A stretch of 39,212 nt of DNA from Bryobacterales bacterium (GTDB taxonomy: Bacteria > Acidobacteriota > Terriglobia > Bryobacterales > Bryobacteraceae), in contig JAEUQC010000157.1 in NCBI GenBank assembly GCA_016789905.1, positions 1 to 39,212 on the forward strand, given 5' to 3'. How positions within the stretch are numbered: the first letter of the stretch is position 1; the number at the start of each line of letters is the position of its first letter. Positions 15,342 through 23,112 of the stretch are shown piece by piece. A program made the position numbers and the translations under genes. The notes under the pieces were generated by a model. That model was not told the DNA's origin. It made no database searches and saw nothing but the letters and a program-made list of their open reading frames with translations.

Positions 15342-16463
15342 TTACCTTGGCTTGTAGCCTCGCCAGAGGTACTCCAAGGCGGAAGGCAGCGTCTGCGCTT
15401 TTACTGCGCGGTCCGTGTGTCCGGCGTTCTTCGCGAATACAAACTGGTATGTATAATCCTTTTTCGCGAGCACATCGGCCATCCGTTCATTGGCGAGCAC
15501 CCAGTCATGATAGGCATCGCGTGTGATCAGATTGTCACGGTCACTGATCTCCAGCCACAGCCGCAATGGCTTTCGCGGCGTGTTGGGAATCAGCGTCTTG
15601 TGGAACTCCCACGCCCCGAGCGGCATTGCCGGATCGTAAGGCCACTGCTGGTTCACATAGGTGCCGGAGTAGGTGAGTACGCGCCGGTACCACTCCGGAT
15701 GGAACCAAGCCATAATTAAGGCCGCCGAACCGCCGGAACTGCCGCCCATGGTGGCGCGGCCTTCTGGATCTTTGGTCAACTTCACCTTGCATTCCTTCTC
15801 CACGAGAGGCAGCACTTCCGCCTCCACGAACTCGGCATATTTGCCCGACATCGTGTCGTATTCCAGCCCGCGCTGGCTGCCCTGCGCGTCACCGCTCCCG
15901 TTGCCGATCGAGATCGCGATCAGCGCCGGCACCCGCTTCTGCGCGATCAGGTTGTCCAAGACGGTGAACAGCATCTTGTCCGGCCCGTCGGCGCCGACGA
16001 TGAACGGCGCCGCGGTCCCCGCCACGTATTGGTGCGGTACGTATACGGCCACCTTGCGTGTATAGGGCGCCGGGTAGCTCTTCACAATCAGCGTGTTCGG
16101 GTTGTTCGGATCGGGCGTGCCGAACGTACCTGGTTCCCGGGCGATTCCCGGGTAAAACTTGCTGTCTTTCGACTCCATGGTCAAGTTGCACACAGCGCCC
16201 TGCGGCACGCCCGGTTGCACCTGCGATTCCGGCGCCGGGTTGTGCGTAGGACCGATGATGAAATTGCCATTCTTGTTCACCGGCGCGTTCGTGCCGTCGG
16301 GCAGTTCCTTTGCCTTGACATAGCCTGGAGTGTGGGGGTCGCGGGTGGGCGGCGGCGGGCGCCGCGGCTTTGCCGGAGCGGCGGGCGGCGGCGGCGGAGC
16401 CTGCGCCACCGCCGAGGCCGCGAATCCAAAAACTAATACCAAGTGGAGAAGCGTAGTCTTCAT
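15342..16463 (-). CDS. Secreted alpha/beta-hydrolase esterase (enterochelin esterase-like)
   Basis: A 373-residue exported esterase. Signal peptide MKTTLLHLVLVFGFAASAVA, then a Pro-rich linker (about 23-45). The hydrolase domain has strands KVAVYVPHQY and VPALIAISIGNG, the nucleophile elbow GGSSGGS (Ser243), an Asp in EISDRDN (308/310) and His349 in NAGHTD, a complete triad. It resembles the esterase D/Fes group that cleaves siderophore, carbohydrate or feruloyl esters; substrate unknown. The ATG at 16463 was chosen for the signal peptide and an AGGC upstream. Starts at 16481/16478, overlapping the methyltransferase stop, would add five or six residues. Likely cotranscribed with the methyltransferase and EF-P-like genes. 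Confidence 0.88.
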   Translation of the reverse strand: MKTTLLHLVLVFGFAASAVAQAPPPPPAAPAKPRRPPPPTRDPHTPGYVKAKELPDGTNAPVNKNGNFIIGPTHNPAPESQVQPGVPQGAVCNLTMESKDSKFYPGIAREPGTFGTPDPNNPNTLIVKSYPAPYTRKVAVYVPHQYVAGTAAPFIVGADGPDKMLFTVLDNLIAQKRVPALIAISIGNGSGDAQGSQRGLEYDTMSGKYAEFVEAEVLPLVEKECKVKLTKDPEGRATMGGSSGGSAALIMAWFHPEWYRRVLTYSGTYVNQQWPYDPAMPLGAWEFHKTLIPNTPRKPLRLWLEISDRDNLITRDAYHDWVLANERMADVLAKKDYTYQFVFAKNAGHTDRAVKAQTLPSALEYLWRGYKPR

Positions 16464-16477
16464 GATGTGCCTAAACA

Positions 16478-17248
16478 TCATACGCCGCCCGGGCGACGCA
16501 GCAAAAGATAAAGGGTGCCCGGCGTCCCGCCAATCTCCAGTGTCTGGAAACCCGCCCCTTCGGCCCTCGGCTTCCACCATTCCGCGCCGCGCGTGCCGCC
16601 ATGGGACAGTATTGGCCCGTAGGAGAACTTCATCCACCGGTCATTGGCCACTAGAATCAGGAGAAAATCTCCGCCGGGCTTGACGACGCGGAGTGCCTCC
16701 TTCAGCGCCAGTTCGGAGCCGTTCCGGCCCAGATGGTCCACCGCGTAGGCGCTGACCACGGCGTCGAAACTCGCATCGCCGAACGGCAATTTCCGCATAT
16801 CGGCTTGCGCCACAGTTGCCCTATCCGCCACTCCCGCCGCGCGCAGATTCGCCATCAGCCGTTCCTGCGGCGTTCCCTGTTCACCAAAATGGGCATTGAA
16901 CGACTCGCCGAACAGATCGCTCGCCACCAGAGTCGCTTTCGGCCGCGCCTTCAAAACCATGATGGAGGATCGCCCCGTCCCCGCACCCAAGTCCAGCACC
17001 TTCCCTTCGCCGCCGCGCAGAAAGCTCTCTGTGGGCAGCGTCACCACTCCTGCCGCATTAAACTTCCTCGCCACGAAGGACGCCGCCCCCGCCCATAGCG
17101 CAAATGCACTCAGAACAATCATCGTCCAACGCGACCATCCGCGAAACCAACCCGCCGCCACGCCCGCGGCAAACAGCGAGAAAAGGGCAAGATGACCGTA
17201 GCTAAGCCACCATGGATAGCCAAATGCAACTGCAAGAATTGTTCTCAT
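16478..17248 (-). CDS. Membrane-anchored class I SAM-dependent methyltransferase
   Basis: A 256-residue protein with two hydrophobic helices at the N-terminus (about 13-34 and 40-58) and a Rossmann methyltransferase domain. Motif I VLDLGAGTG is at 84-92, followed by an acidic strand end (LVASDLFG), motif II (VAQADMRKLPFGDASFDAVVS in two parts) and motif III (LRVVKPGGDFLLIL). It would methylate a lipid, quinone or small molecule near the membrane; the substrate cannot be read. Divergent from the two-component genes across 86 bp containing a strong palindromic operator, so it may belong to that regulon. Its stop overlaps possible starts of the esterase. Confidence 0.85.
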   Translation of the reverse strand: MRTILAVAFGYPWWLSYGHLALFSLFAAGVAAGWFRGWSRWTMIVLSAFALWAGAASFVARKFNAAGVVTLPTESFLRGGEGKVLDLGAGTGRSSIMVLKARPKATLVASDLFGESFNAHFGEQGTPQERLMANLRAAGVADRATVAQADMRKLPFGDASFDAVVSAYAVDHLGRNGSELALKEALRVVKPGGDFLLILVANDRWMKFSYGPILSHGGTRGAEWWKPRAEGAGFQTLEIGGTPGTLYLLLRRPGGV

Positions 17249-17272
17249 TGGCCCATACTAGCCGCTTACACT

Positions 17273-17309
17273 TGAACCGGACCTGAACAAATTGTTCAGC
17301 TTTTGTTCA
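17273..17309. promoter_or_regulatory. Nested palindromic operator between methyltransferase and two-component genes
   Basis: Four pentamer half-sites are arranged symmetrically around base 17291: TGAAC at 17273 and 17284, then GTTCA at 17294 and 17305. Spacing is 11, 10 and 11 bp, about one helical turn. The inner pair forms a perfect 8-bp inverted repeat with one central base (CTGAACAAATTGTTCAG, 17283-17299). Tandem half-sites 11 bp apart are typical for OmpR/PhoB-type regulators, so autoregulation by the adjacent response regulator is the simplest reading, possibly with control of the divergent methyltransferase operon. Confidence 0.65.
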
Positions 17310-17321
17310 TCTCCAGTGCGC

Positions 17322-17327
17322 TATAAC
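17322..17327 (+). promoter_or_regulatory. Candidate -10 box of the response-regulator gene
   Basis: TATAAC lies eight bases before the TTG start. With a usual -10 to start distance the transcript would begin at or next to the start codon, giving a leaderless or nearly leaderless mRNA. A -35 is not clear: CTTTTG at 17300-17305 gives 16-bp spacing and would overlap the palindromic operator. Confidence 0.35.
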
Positions 17328-17334
17328 GGTCTCA

Positions 17335-17991
17335 TTGCGCCTCTTGATCGTTGAAGATGAAGCCCTGCTGGCCCGCCAGCTTGCCGGCGCCGCTGCTGCC
17401 GCTGGATATGCCGTCGATTGCGCCCACGATGGCGAGCAGGCGAATTTCCTGGCAGGCACAGAGGAATACGACGCGGTTATTCTCGATCTTGGGTTACCCA
17501 AGATGGACGGGCTAACCCTGCTTCGCCAATGGCGACAATCTGGAATTGCAACCCCGGTCCTGATCCTTACCGCGCGCGGCAGTTGGCACGAAAAGGTGCA
17601 AGGCATCGATACCGGCGCCGACGACTACGTTTCCAAGCCGTTCCAGGTGGAAGAAGTTCTGGCCCGCATCCGCGCCCTCATCCGCCGCGCCACCGGCAAT
17701 TTCACGACGGAACTCCGCGCGGGCAACATTACACTCGATACTCGCGCCGCCCGCGCGACGTTGGGAGGCATCCCCGTGAAATTGACGAGCCACGAGTTTC
17801 GCGTCCTCTCCTACCTGATGCATCATCAAGACCGCGTGATCACTCGCAGCGAGCTCACCGAACACATCTACGCCCAGGATTTTGATCGCGACTCCAACAC
17901 CGTTGAAGTGTTTGTCGCCCGGCTCCGGCGCAAGCTCGGCCCCGGTTCCATTGAAACTGTACGCGGGATTGGCTACCGCATCGCCCAATGA
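17335..17991 (+). CDS. OmpR/PhoP-family response regulator
   Basis: A 218-residue two-component regulator. The receiver domain (1-120) has the acidic pocket E7-D8, phospho-acceptor Asp51 in VILDLGLPKMDG, Thr79 in ILTARG and Lys101 in VSKPF. The winged-helix DNA-binding domain (about 128-218) shows LTSHEFRVLSYLM, SRSELTEHIY-like and RDSNTVEVFVARLRRKL motifs and ends in VRGIGYRI. The start is TTG at 17335; no upstream in-frame ATG or GTG exists before the operator. It overlaps the kinase gene by 4 bp (ATGA). Likely autoregulated through the palindrome just upstream. Confidence 0.95.
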   Translation: MRLLIVEDEALLARQLAGAAAAAGYAVDCAHDGEQANFLAGTEEYDAVILDLGLPKMDGLTLLRQWRQSGIATPVLILTARGSWHEKVQGIDTGADDYVSKPFQVEEVLARIRALIRRATGNFTTELRAGNITLDTRAARATLGGIPVKLTSHEFRVLSYLMHHQDRVITRSELTEHIYAQDFDRDSNTVEVFVARLRRKLGPGSIETVRGIGYRIAQ

Positions 17992-18965
17992 GCATGCCGC
18001 GCTCCCTCCGCTCCCGGCTCATCCTTGCGTCCGTGCTTTGGACAGCGGGACTGCTGATGCTTCTGCATATGGGCTCACTTCACGTTGTTCATGCCGTACC
18101 CGCTCTGCGCGGCTCCCACGGCGGCATCGTCACCATACTTGGAGTTGCCATTTTGATAGCGGGACTGGCGGCCGCGCGCTCCAGCCTTACGCCGTTCCTT
18201 GCGCTCAGGGAGAAGATCGCCGCATTGCGCGCCGGCCGGGAGACGCGGATCGATGGCGCCTATCCCACCGAGGTTCAGCCATTGATCGACAGCCTTAACG
18301 CGCTTCTTGCTGATCGGGAGAAGGCGCTTGAACGCGCCCGGCTTACGGCCGGTGATCTGGCCCACGGGCTGAAGACCCCGCTCGCGCTGCTATCGCGAGA
18401 AGCCGCCATGGCACGAGAGGCCGGACACGGCGAACTCGCGGCCGCCATCGAACAACACATCCGGCGCATGTCGAACCAAGTCGATTACCACTTGGCGCGC
18501 GCGCGAGTCGCCGCATCCGGACCCAACGCCGCGGCTATCCCGCTCAGCCCTTGCATCGACAGTCTGGTGCGCACTCTCAGGAAGCTTCACGCCGCCCGGA
18601 CAATCGATATCCAGATTAGAATTTCCCCGGAAATCGGTGTCCGCGTGAACGCGGAAGACGTGGAGGAGATACTCGGCAACCTGCTTGATAATGCTTGCAA
18701 ATGGGCAAAAACGAGAGTAACCCTGGCCGTTGATCGAATGGATTCGATGACAGCCATCACCATAGAAGACGACGGCCCCGGCCTTGCCGCCGATCTCCGG
18801 CAACAGGTGCTCCAACGCGGGGTTCGTGTCGATGAAGCCGTTCCCGGCTCCGGCCTCGGCCTTTCTATCGCCCGTGACTTGACCGAGCACTACGGCGGCA
18901 CAATCGCTCTCGAAGCGTCCTCGCTCGGCGGCCTCCTGGCGCGCATCACGCTCCCGGCCGGATAG
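17988..18965 (+). CDS. Sensor histidine kinase, PhoQ-like type
   Basis: A 325-residue membrane kinase. Two transmembrane helices (about 10-28 and 47-64) flank an unusually short outer loop of about 18 residues containing three His, so there is no real periplasmic sensor domain; signals may be sensed in the membrane or by a partner. A HAMP-like linker follows (65-115). The phosphorylation site is His126 in DLAHGLKTPLALL, the form seen in PhoQ-like kinases. The ATPase domain has an N box (LGNLLDNACKWA), G1 (DDGPGL) and G2 (GSGLGLSIA). Translationally coupled to the regulator by ATGA. Its end overlaps the converging pyruvyl-transferase-like gene by 20 bp. Confidence 0.95.
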   Translation: MSMPRSLRSRLILASVLWTAGLLMLLHMGSLHVVHAVPALRGSHGGIVTILGVAILIAGLAAARSSLTPFLALREKIAALRAGRETRIDGAYPTEVQPLIDSLNALLADREKALERARLTAGDLAHGLKTPLALLSREAAMAREAGHGELAAAIEQHIRRMSNQVDYHLARARVAASGPNAAAIPLSPCIDSLVRTLRKLHAARTIDIQIRISPEIGVRVNAEDVEEILGNLLDNACKWAKTRVTLAVDRMDSMTAITIEDDGPGLAADLRQQVLQRGVRVDEAVPGSGLGLSIARDLTEHYGGTIALEASSLGGLLARITLPAG

Positions 18966-20268
18966 CGCTCCGCACCGCGGCGATCATCCGCTTCTGTGCC
19001 GCTTCCACGGTGCCCATTATTTTCCTCACCTGGCTCGCCGCGCGCCGCTGGTCGCGGTGAATCGCCTCCAGCCGCCCCCATAGCTCCGCCCCGTTGGTCT
19101 CGTCGATTTCAAAGAACCAATCGCCCGCCCCAAAGTCCCTGTACATCTGCCCTTTGCAGGTATCGGTCGGTTGCCGAACATAAAACGCCGGCGTTCCGTT
19201 CCGCAGCGCGATCAAGGGCGAATGGCACTCCACGCTAACCACCGCCTGCGCCTGCGCGTATACCGACGCGGCTTCATCCGGCAGCCAATACGAATCCCGC
19301 CAAACCACGCGCTTCTTCACATCCTCCGGCAGCGGATCCACCAGCACCTGTTTCGCCAACTCCACCTGATACGTCATCTCCGCGCAAGCCATCACCTTGT
19401 TGCCTGTTTTCCGCACGTAGGCAACGATCATCTCCCGCAGCTTGGCGTGGTCCCCTTCCGTTGTCCGGTCGTTGATCCCATCCCGAATCGCATCCGCCGG
19501 CACGCGCACCACATTCCGGATTCGATAGTACGGCGTGTATCGCAACCGCGGAATCACACAAATAAACTTGCCCTTCTCCAGCCCATGCGCCTGCAAATAC
19601 GACGCCGCCTGCGCGTCATTGCGCAAGTGCATGCCCAACTGCGCATCCGGTCCGAACTCGAGCACCGGCGTCTTCACTCCCTGCGCCCGCAAATAGTCCC
19701 GCGATATGGTGTCACGGCAAAAGAAGAAAGCGGAGCGGTCCATCACATATCGCAGATCGGCCTTTAGATGCGTGGGAGGCAGCCGCATGGCTTTTTCCCT
19801 GATCTGCTTCAACGTGCCGCCCTCCGGCTCCAGGTCTTCGCCAATTCCGGAGATCGGATCCGTACTCACACCCAATACGCCCAGCGGCTTTCCCGTCGCC
19901 CGCGCGAAAGCCAGCGCATGATTACTCGCCGGAAATCCCGACCCCGATCCGCTCACATACAGGTCCGCCTCTGCCCACGCCTGTGCCAGCGCCGCCGTTG
20001 TCGGCTTGTTCTCCGAATCCACGGAGCCCTCCGCTATCCGCAGCTTCGGATAGCCCTTCGTCAACAGTTCCCGCGATCCATGCCCTAAATTTCCAGGCCA
20101 TAGCGTGACCTCCGCTTCTGGAAAGTACTTGCCAAGCAGCGTGAGCGCCCCCGGAGTATGACCTATATCGCCAATATTTACTGACTGCCAGGAACTCCGC
20201 AATAGTATCCGTGGCGGCCGGCCGGCAGCCGCCGCCAGCGAGGCCAGCAATTCACGACGGGAAATCAT
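18946..20268 (-). CDS. Polysaccharide pyruvyl transferase-family protein with Tat-like leader
   Basis: A 440-residue protein of the CsaB/WcaK-like family that transfers pyruvate ketals from PEP to polysaccharide sugars. Family motifs: SVNIGDIGHTPGAL (29-42), an acidic strand in ADLYVSGSGSGFP, FFFCRDTISRDYL, and near the C-terminus VSVECHSPLIALRNGTPAF. The first 16 residues (MISRRELLASLAAAAG) resemble a short twin-arginine leader, odd because PEP-dependent transferases work in the cytoplasm. It may be truncated to an anchor or annotate a non-enzymatic relative. The stop of this gene overlaps the kinase gene by 20 bp. The gene immediately downstream of a beta-propeller gene's start-stop junction: its ATG abuts the TAA of the 20269-21108 gene. 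Confidence 0.8.
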   Translation of the reverse strand: MISRRELLASLAAAAGRPPRILLRSSWQSVNIGDIGHTPGALTLLGKYFPEAEVTLWPGNLGHGSRELLTKGYPKLRIAEGSVDSENKPTTAALAQAWAEADLYVSGSGSGFPASNHALAFARATGKPLGVLGVSTDPISGIGEDLEPEGGTLKQIREKAMRLPPTHLKADLRYVMDRSAFFFCRDTISRDYLRAQGVKTPVLEFGPDAQLGMHLRNDAQAASYLQAHGLEKGKFICVIPRLRYTPYYRIRNVVRVPADAIRDGINDRTTEGDHAKLREMIVAYVRKTGNKVMACAEMTYQVELAKQVLVDPLPEDVKKRVVWRDSYWLPDEAASVYAQAQAVVSVECHSPLIALRNGTPAFYVRQPTDTCKGQMYRDFGAGDWFFEIDETNGAELWGRLEAIHRDQRRAASQVRKIMGTVEAAQKRMIAAVRSAIRPGA

Positions 20269-21108
20269 TTAGACAAATTCTATCTGGAACACCCAGCCCG
20301 CCGTCGGACTGTCATAGTTCGCCCAGCCAGGATGAATTCCCGCATCGCAACTGATCAGCTTTCCGTCCCACATCGCCAACCCATGCGGATCGCACGAGCC
20401 CGAAACGAAGTCGACCGTCTCAATTACCCGCCCGCTCGTGGCGTCATAGCGCACCAACCCCGGCCGGTAGTCTTTGTAGGTCTTGCAGTCGTTGCCAACA
20501 ATCTGCCACATCGTTCCGTCCTTATCGAACGTAATGTCGTGGTAGCGCACGCGGTCCGGCGCCTGATAGAAGGGAACAATGAACTCCGGCGTCCACGTCT
20601 TCGGGTCCACGCGAATATTTCCGCGAAGCCGCAGCGCCGCGATCCACAGTTTTCCTTCGTGCCACTGCGCTCCGTGGCAACCGCCGCCGTTGTCCTTCTC
20701 GCCCAACGGAATCTGCCGGTGGCTCAGCAGCTTTGAGTTCATGTCAACTTGAAACACGCCCTGCGGCGGCGCGTTGGCAACCATCCACACACACCCATCG
20801 CCCACCGCCATGCCGCTGGTGTTCCGTGATGGGGTGGTGACCGTTTTTACCACTTTCCCATTCCAATCCATCAGCCATGCCTCTTCGGTTAGCGACCGTG
20901 GCTCCGGCAGCCGGTAGTCGGCCGCCTGCCGTCCGGAAAGCTTCTGCTCAGCCACCCACAGCCCTTCCGGCGTGGCGGCGAGCCCATTCGGAAAGCCCGG
21001 CGGAGCCTTGAAAAGCTTCTTCGTCTTCGCCATTCGCCTGGCCTTACCTGTTTGCGCAAACGCAGTGCCGGCAGCCAACCCTGCCACTAAGAAATCCCGT
21101 TTCGTCAT
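20269..21108 (-). CDS. Exported beta-propeller protein (SMP-30/streptogramin-lyase-like)
   Basis: A 279-residue exported protein. MTKRDFLVAGLAAGTAFAQ is a Tat-like leader (K3-R4). The rest alternates strand pairs with repeated blade signatures: GLWVAEQ, GMAVGDGCVWMVAN, EGKLWIAAL, GTMWQIVGND, GLAMWDGKLISCDAG. This is the pattern of six-bladed SMP-30/gluconolactonase or Vgb-like propellers. HGAQWHEGKLW and RYHDITFD place His/Asp near the axis. It may bind or hydrolyse a small ligand; function unknown. Starts at 21108 or 21120 are both possible; 21108 gives the cleaner leader. The TAA stop directly abuts the ATG of the pyruvyl-transferase-like gene. Confidence 0.78.
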   Translation of the reverse strand: MTKRDFLVAGLAAGTAFAQTGKARRMAKTKKLFKAPPGFPNGLAATPEGLWVAEQKLSGRQAADYRLPEPRSLTEEAWLMDWNGKVVKTVTTPSRNTSGMAVGDGCVWMVANAPPQGVFQVDMNSKLLSHRQIPLGEKDNGGGCHGAQWHEGKLWIAALRLRGNIRVDPKTWTPEFIVPFYQAPDRVRYHDITFDKDGTMWQIVGNDCKTYKDYRPGLVRYDATSGRVIETVDFVSGSCDPHGLAMWDGKLISCDAGIHPGWANYDSPTAGWVFQIEFV

Positions 21109-21134
21109 CGCGAGCCGCATTATATAACAACGGC

Positions 21135-22580
21135 CTATGGCGCCTGACACACGAAGCTGGCCGCCTCGTCCCTGTTGCCCGTTCCTTTGTAGCGCGCCAC
21201 CTGCGGATACGGACACACCGGCCGTGTCCGCGCCGTCACACCCTTTTCCATATGGGCACCGGTTAACGCTTCCGGCGCAATTCCTTTCTCCACCCAGTCC
21301 ATCACCGACGCCAGCCAGTCCACGCTCCCGCACCCCGGCCCGCCCCCGCAATGGAACATCCCCGGCACCATATACAACCGGTAAAAGTCCCGCGTCGCCG
21401 CCTCGCCCATCTTCCTGCGCACGGTCTCGTAATAGGTGATGCCCGGCAGCGGATTCACCTGCGGGTCCGCCCAGCCCGAGTACTGAATAATTTTCCCGCC
21501 GCGTTTCTTCAACGGAGCAAGATTCGGGTTCAGCGGATTCAAATCCTTCGCCGCCTGCGCCGTCCGCGGCGGGTCTTTGTCAAAGTCGAACTGGGTGTAA
21601 CTCCAGGCCGGACCCGGCGGCGGCGTCAGGCCATAAAACTTCATCTGGCTCTCCCCCCGTGGCAGCACCACCTTGCTCGGGCCCACCAGATTCTCCGCCC
21701 ACACACTCTCGCTCCCCACCGGCTCCCCCGGAAACAAAACGGTTCCCCTGCTGTTCTTCACCCCGCCATATATCTTTTCCAACCCCTGAATTTGCGCCGC
21801 GGTGAACCGTCCCGCCAAGTCCCGCGCCGGCTGAAAATCGCATCGCCGCGGGTCATCGATCACGCCGTCGGCAAGTCCATCCACCGCATCGCACTTGTCG
21901 TAGACAATCTTGTTCAACTCCGCCAACCGCTCCACTGGAAACGCCGCCTCCCCTTGTTGCCCCTGCCCCACCCAGATCCGCCGCATCACATTCCCCGTCA
22001 AAAACAGTCCCGGCGCTCCAATCACCAGACCGTCAAAATCGGCCGGGTACCGCTGCGCCTCCTGCATCCCCTGCCGCCCACCCGTCGAACAGCCCACCCA
22101 GTAGGAGTACCGCGGAGCGGCGCCATAATGGGCTTGAATCACCTGCTTCGCCAGCACGGCTGTCTCATGCACCGCCAGGTAAGCAAAGTCGATATACTTC
22201 CGCCGTCCATGCGGATTTTCCGGCGTGACATGAGCGAACGTGGCAAATGGTTCTTTCGCCGCGTCGTGCCCCGTATCAGTGGATGCCGCCGCGAATCCCT
22301 TCCGCAGCGCCGCATCCACCGCCGCCATGCTCAGCACGCCCGCCGTCCCGCCATTGCCGACCATTTGGAAACGGTCGTTCCAATCGACAGGCAGCTTGAA
22401 CACAAACCGCGCTTCCGGCCAGATCACCCCGCGCACATCGCAGTGCGCCGGCAACGCACCCGCCGCCATCGCCTTTGCCGAATGAATGGAAACTTCTTTG
22501 CCAAAGGAGCGCCCGGCCAGGGCTTCGCAGGAGACGCCCGGCCCCGCCAGGGCGGTTGAAAGCAGGAGTAGAGGTAGCAT
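21135..22580 (-). CDS. Tannase/feruloyl-esterase family secreted hydrolase
   Basis: A 481-residue exported esterase that would cleave aromatic esters such as gallate or ferulate from plant polymers. Signal peptide MLPLLLLSTALAGPGVS. The family's CS-D-HC arrangement is complete: Cys164-Ser165 in GCSTGGRQ, Asp372 in SGWADPQV and His410-Cys411 in MFHCGGGPG, with the two Cys next to Ser and His poised for the typical disulfide. A calcium-binding-like lid loop is visible (CDAVDGLADGVIDDPRRC). Length matches the family. Starts at ATG 22580 without a clear Shine-Dalgarno; a 17-bp palindrome sits just upstream. Likely cotranscribed with the beta-propeller gene 26 bp downstream. Confidence 0.93.
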   Translation of the reverse strand: MLPLLLLSTALAGPGVSCEALAGRSFGKEVSIHSAKAMAAGALPAHCDVRGVIWPEARFVFKLPVDWNDRFQMVGNGGTAGVLSMAAVDAALRKGFAAASTDTGHDAAKEPFATFAHVTPENPHGRRKYIDFAYLAVHETAVLAKQVIQAHYGAAPRYSYWVGCSTGGRQGMQEAQRYPADFDGLVIGAPGLFLTGNVMRRIWVGQGQQGEAAFPVERLAELNKIVYDKCDAVDGLADGVIDDPRRCDFQPARDLAGRFTAAQIQGLEKIYGGVKNSRGTVLFPGEPVGSESVWAENLVGPSKVVLPRGESQMKFYGLTPPPGPAWSYTQFDFDKDPPRTAQAAKDLNPLNPNLAPLKKRGGKIIQYSGWADPQVNPLPGITYYETVRRKMGEAATRDFYRLYMVPGMFHCGGGPGCGSVDWLASVMDWVEKGIAPEALTGAHMEKGVTARTRPVCPYPQVARYKGTGNRDEAASFVCQAP

Positions 22581-22585
22581 CAGGA

Positions 22586-22602
22586 TCTATAGAGTCTATA
22601 GA
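22586..22602. repeat. 17-bp double palindrome upstream of tannase and VapBC remnant
   Basis: TCTATAGA occurs twice, separated by one G; each copy is a palindrome and the whole 17 bp is symmetric apart from the centre. It lies 6 bp before the tannase start on the minus strand and 64 bp before the vapB remnant on the plus strand. It could be an operator, including an old VapB autoregulatory site, or contain a TATAGA -10 element. Confidence 0.5.
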
Positions 22603-22665
22603 AACCAGGAGCCGGCCCGCCGCTTCCCGATGGACAACCTCGCGAGTTGCAAACTTCATGTGCCT

Positions 22666-22892
22666 ATGAACATCACGCTGTCCATAGATGAGGAAGTGAT
22701 TCTCAAATCCTGTCGCCGAGCCGAACTTCTTGGAACAATCGCTAACCAGTTTGTGCGCGGCTATTTGACCCAACTCGCCGGCATGACTGAACCTGCGCGG
22801 ATGCGGAGGCGTTCGCACGCCGGTCCCGTTTGGCGAATGGGGACTCGCGGGGCTTGACATTCAATAGAGAGGAAATCCAAGAACGACGATGA
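22666..22892 (+). pseudogene. Frameshifted VapB-type antitoxin remnant
   Basis: The first frame encodes MNITLSIDEEVILKSCRRAE then LLGTIANQFVRGYLTQLAG, the ribbon-helix-helix N-terminus of VapB-like antitoxins. After about 22783-22800 homology moves to another frame: ADAEAFARRSRLANGDSRG and LTFNREEIQERR, the usual toxin-binding C-terminus, ending in TGA at 22890-22892. The first frame itself ends at 22857 with an unrelated tail. A frameshifting indel near 22795 explains this. The TGA overlaps the ATG of the toxin remnant as ATGA, as in working vapBC operons. Identification rests on motif recall; decay is seen directly. Confidence 0.75.
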
Positions 22893-23060
22893 AGGCACTG
22901 ACGTTGTTGAAACCTCCATCGAAATGCACCGGCTTCACCAGACTTCCTTCTGGGATTCACTTATCAGGCGCGCCGCAAATGGGGTGGCGCCAGAGTCGTC
23001 CATTCCGTAGACATGCAGGCCAGACAGGAGTATGGCAGCCTTTTCATCGTCAACCCCTTC
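22889..23060 (+). pseudogene. Decayed VapC-type PIN toxin remnant
   Basis: Only a start and C-terminal pieces of a PIN-domain RNase remain, in different frames. ATG at 22889 gives MKALT, then a different frame (from about 22900) reads DVVETSIEMHRLHQTSFWD followed by SLIRRAA, matching the PIN helix before the third acidic residue. A third frame (from about 22983) reads GARVVHSVDMQARQEYGSL and FIVNPF, the standard VapC end. Most of the catalytic N-terminal half, including the first Asp motif, is deleted. It cannot encode a working toxin. The 330-bp open frame starting here follows none of these pieces throughout and is not taken as a gene. Confidence 0.72.
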
Positions 23061-23076
23061 GCCCCCAAAGACGGCA

Positions 23077-23102
23077 ACGGAGCGGCCCTTCGGCCGCCCC
23101 GT
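23077..23102 (-). terminator. Stem-loop terminator after the PEP-CTERM gene
   Basis: On the minus strand an 11-bp stem (ACGGGGCGGCC / GGCCGCTCCGT, one G-U pair) with a GAAG tetraloop begins 11 nt after the stop of the PEP-CTERM gene. The following T-tract is weak (TCTTT), so termination may be partly Rho-assisted. It closes the leftward series of genes from 33.9 kb. Confidence 0.7.
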
Positions 23103-23112
23103 TGTCTGCATA

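Noticed and set aside
21351..22559. Rightward 402-codon frame opposite the tannase gene
   Set aside because: His/Arg/Pro-rich shadow; the leftward tannase has a full catalytic triad.
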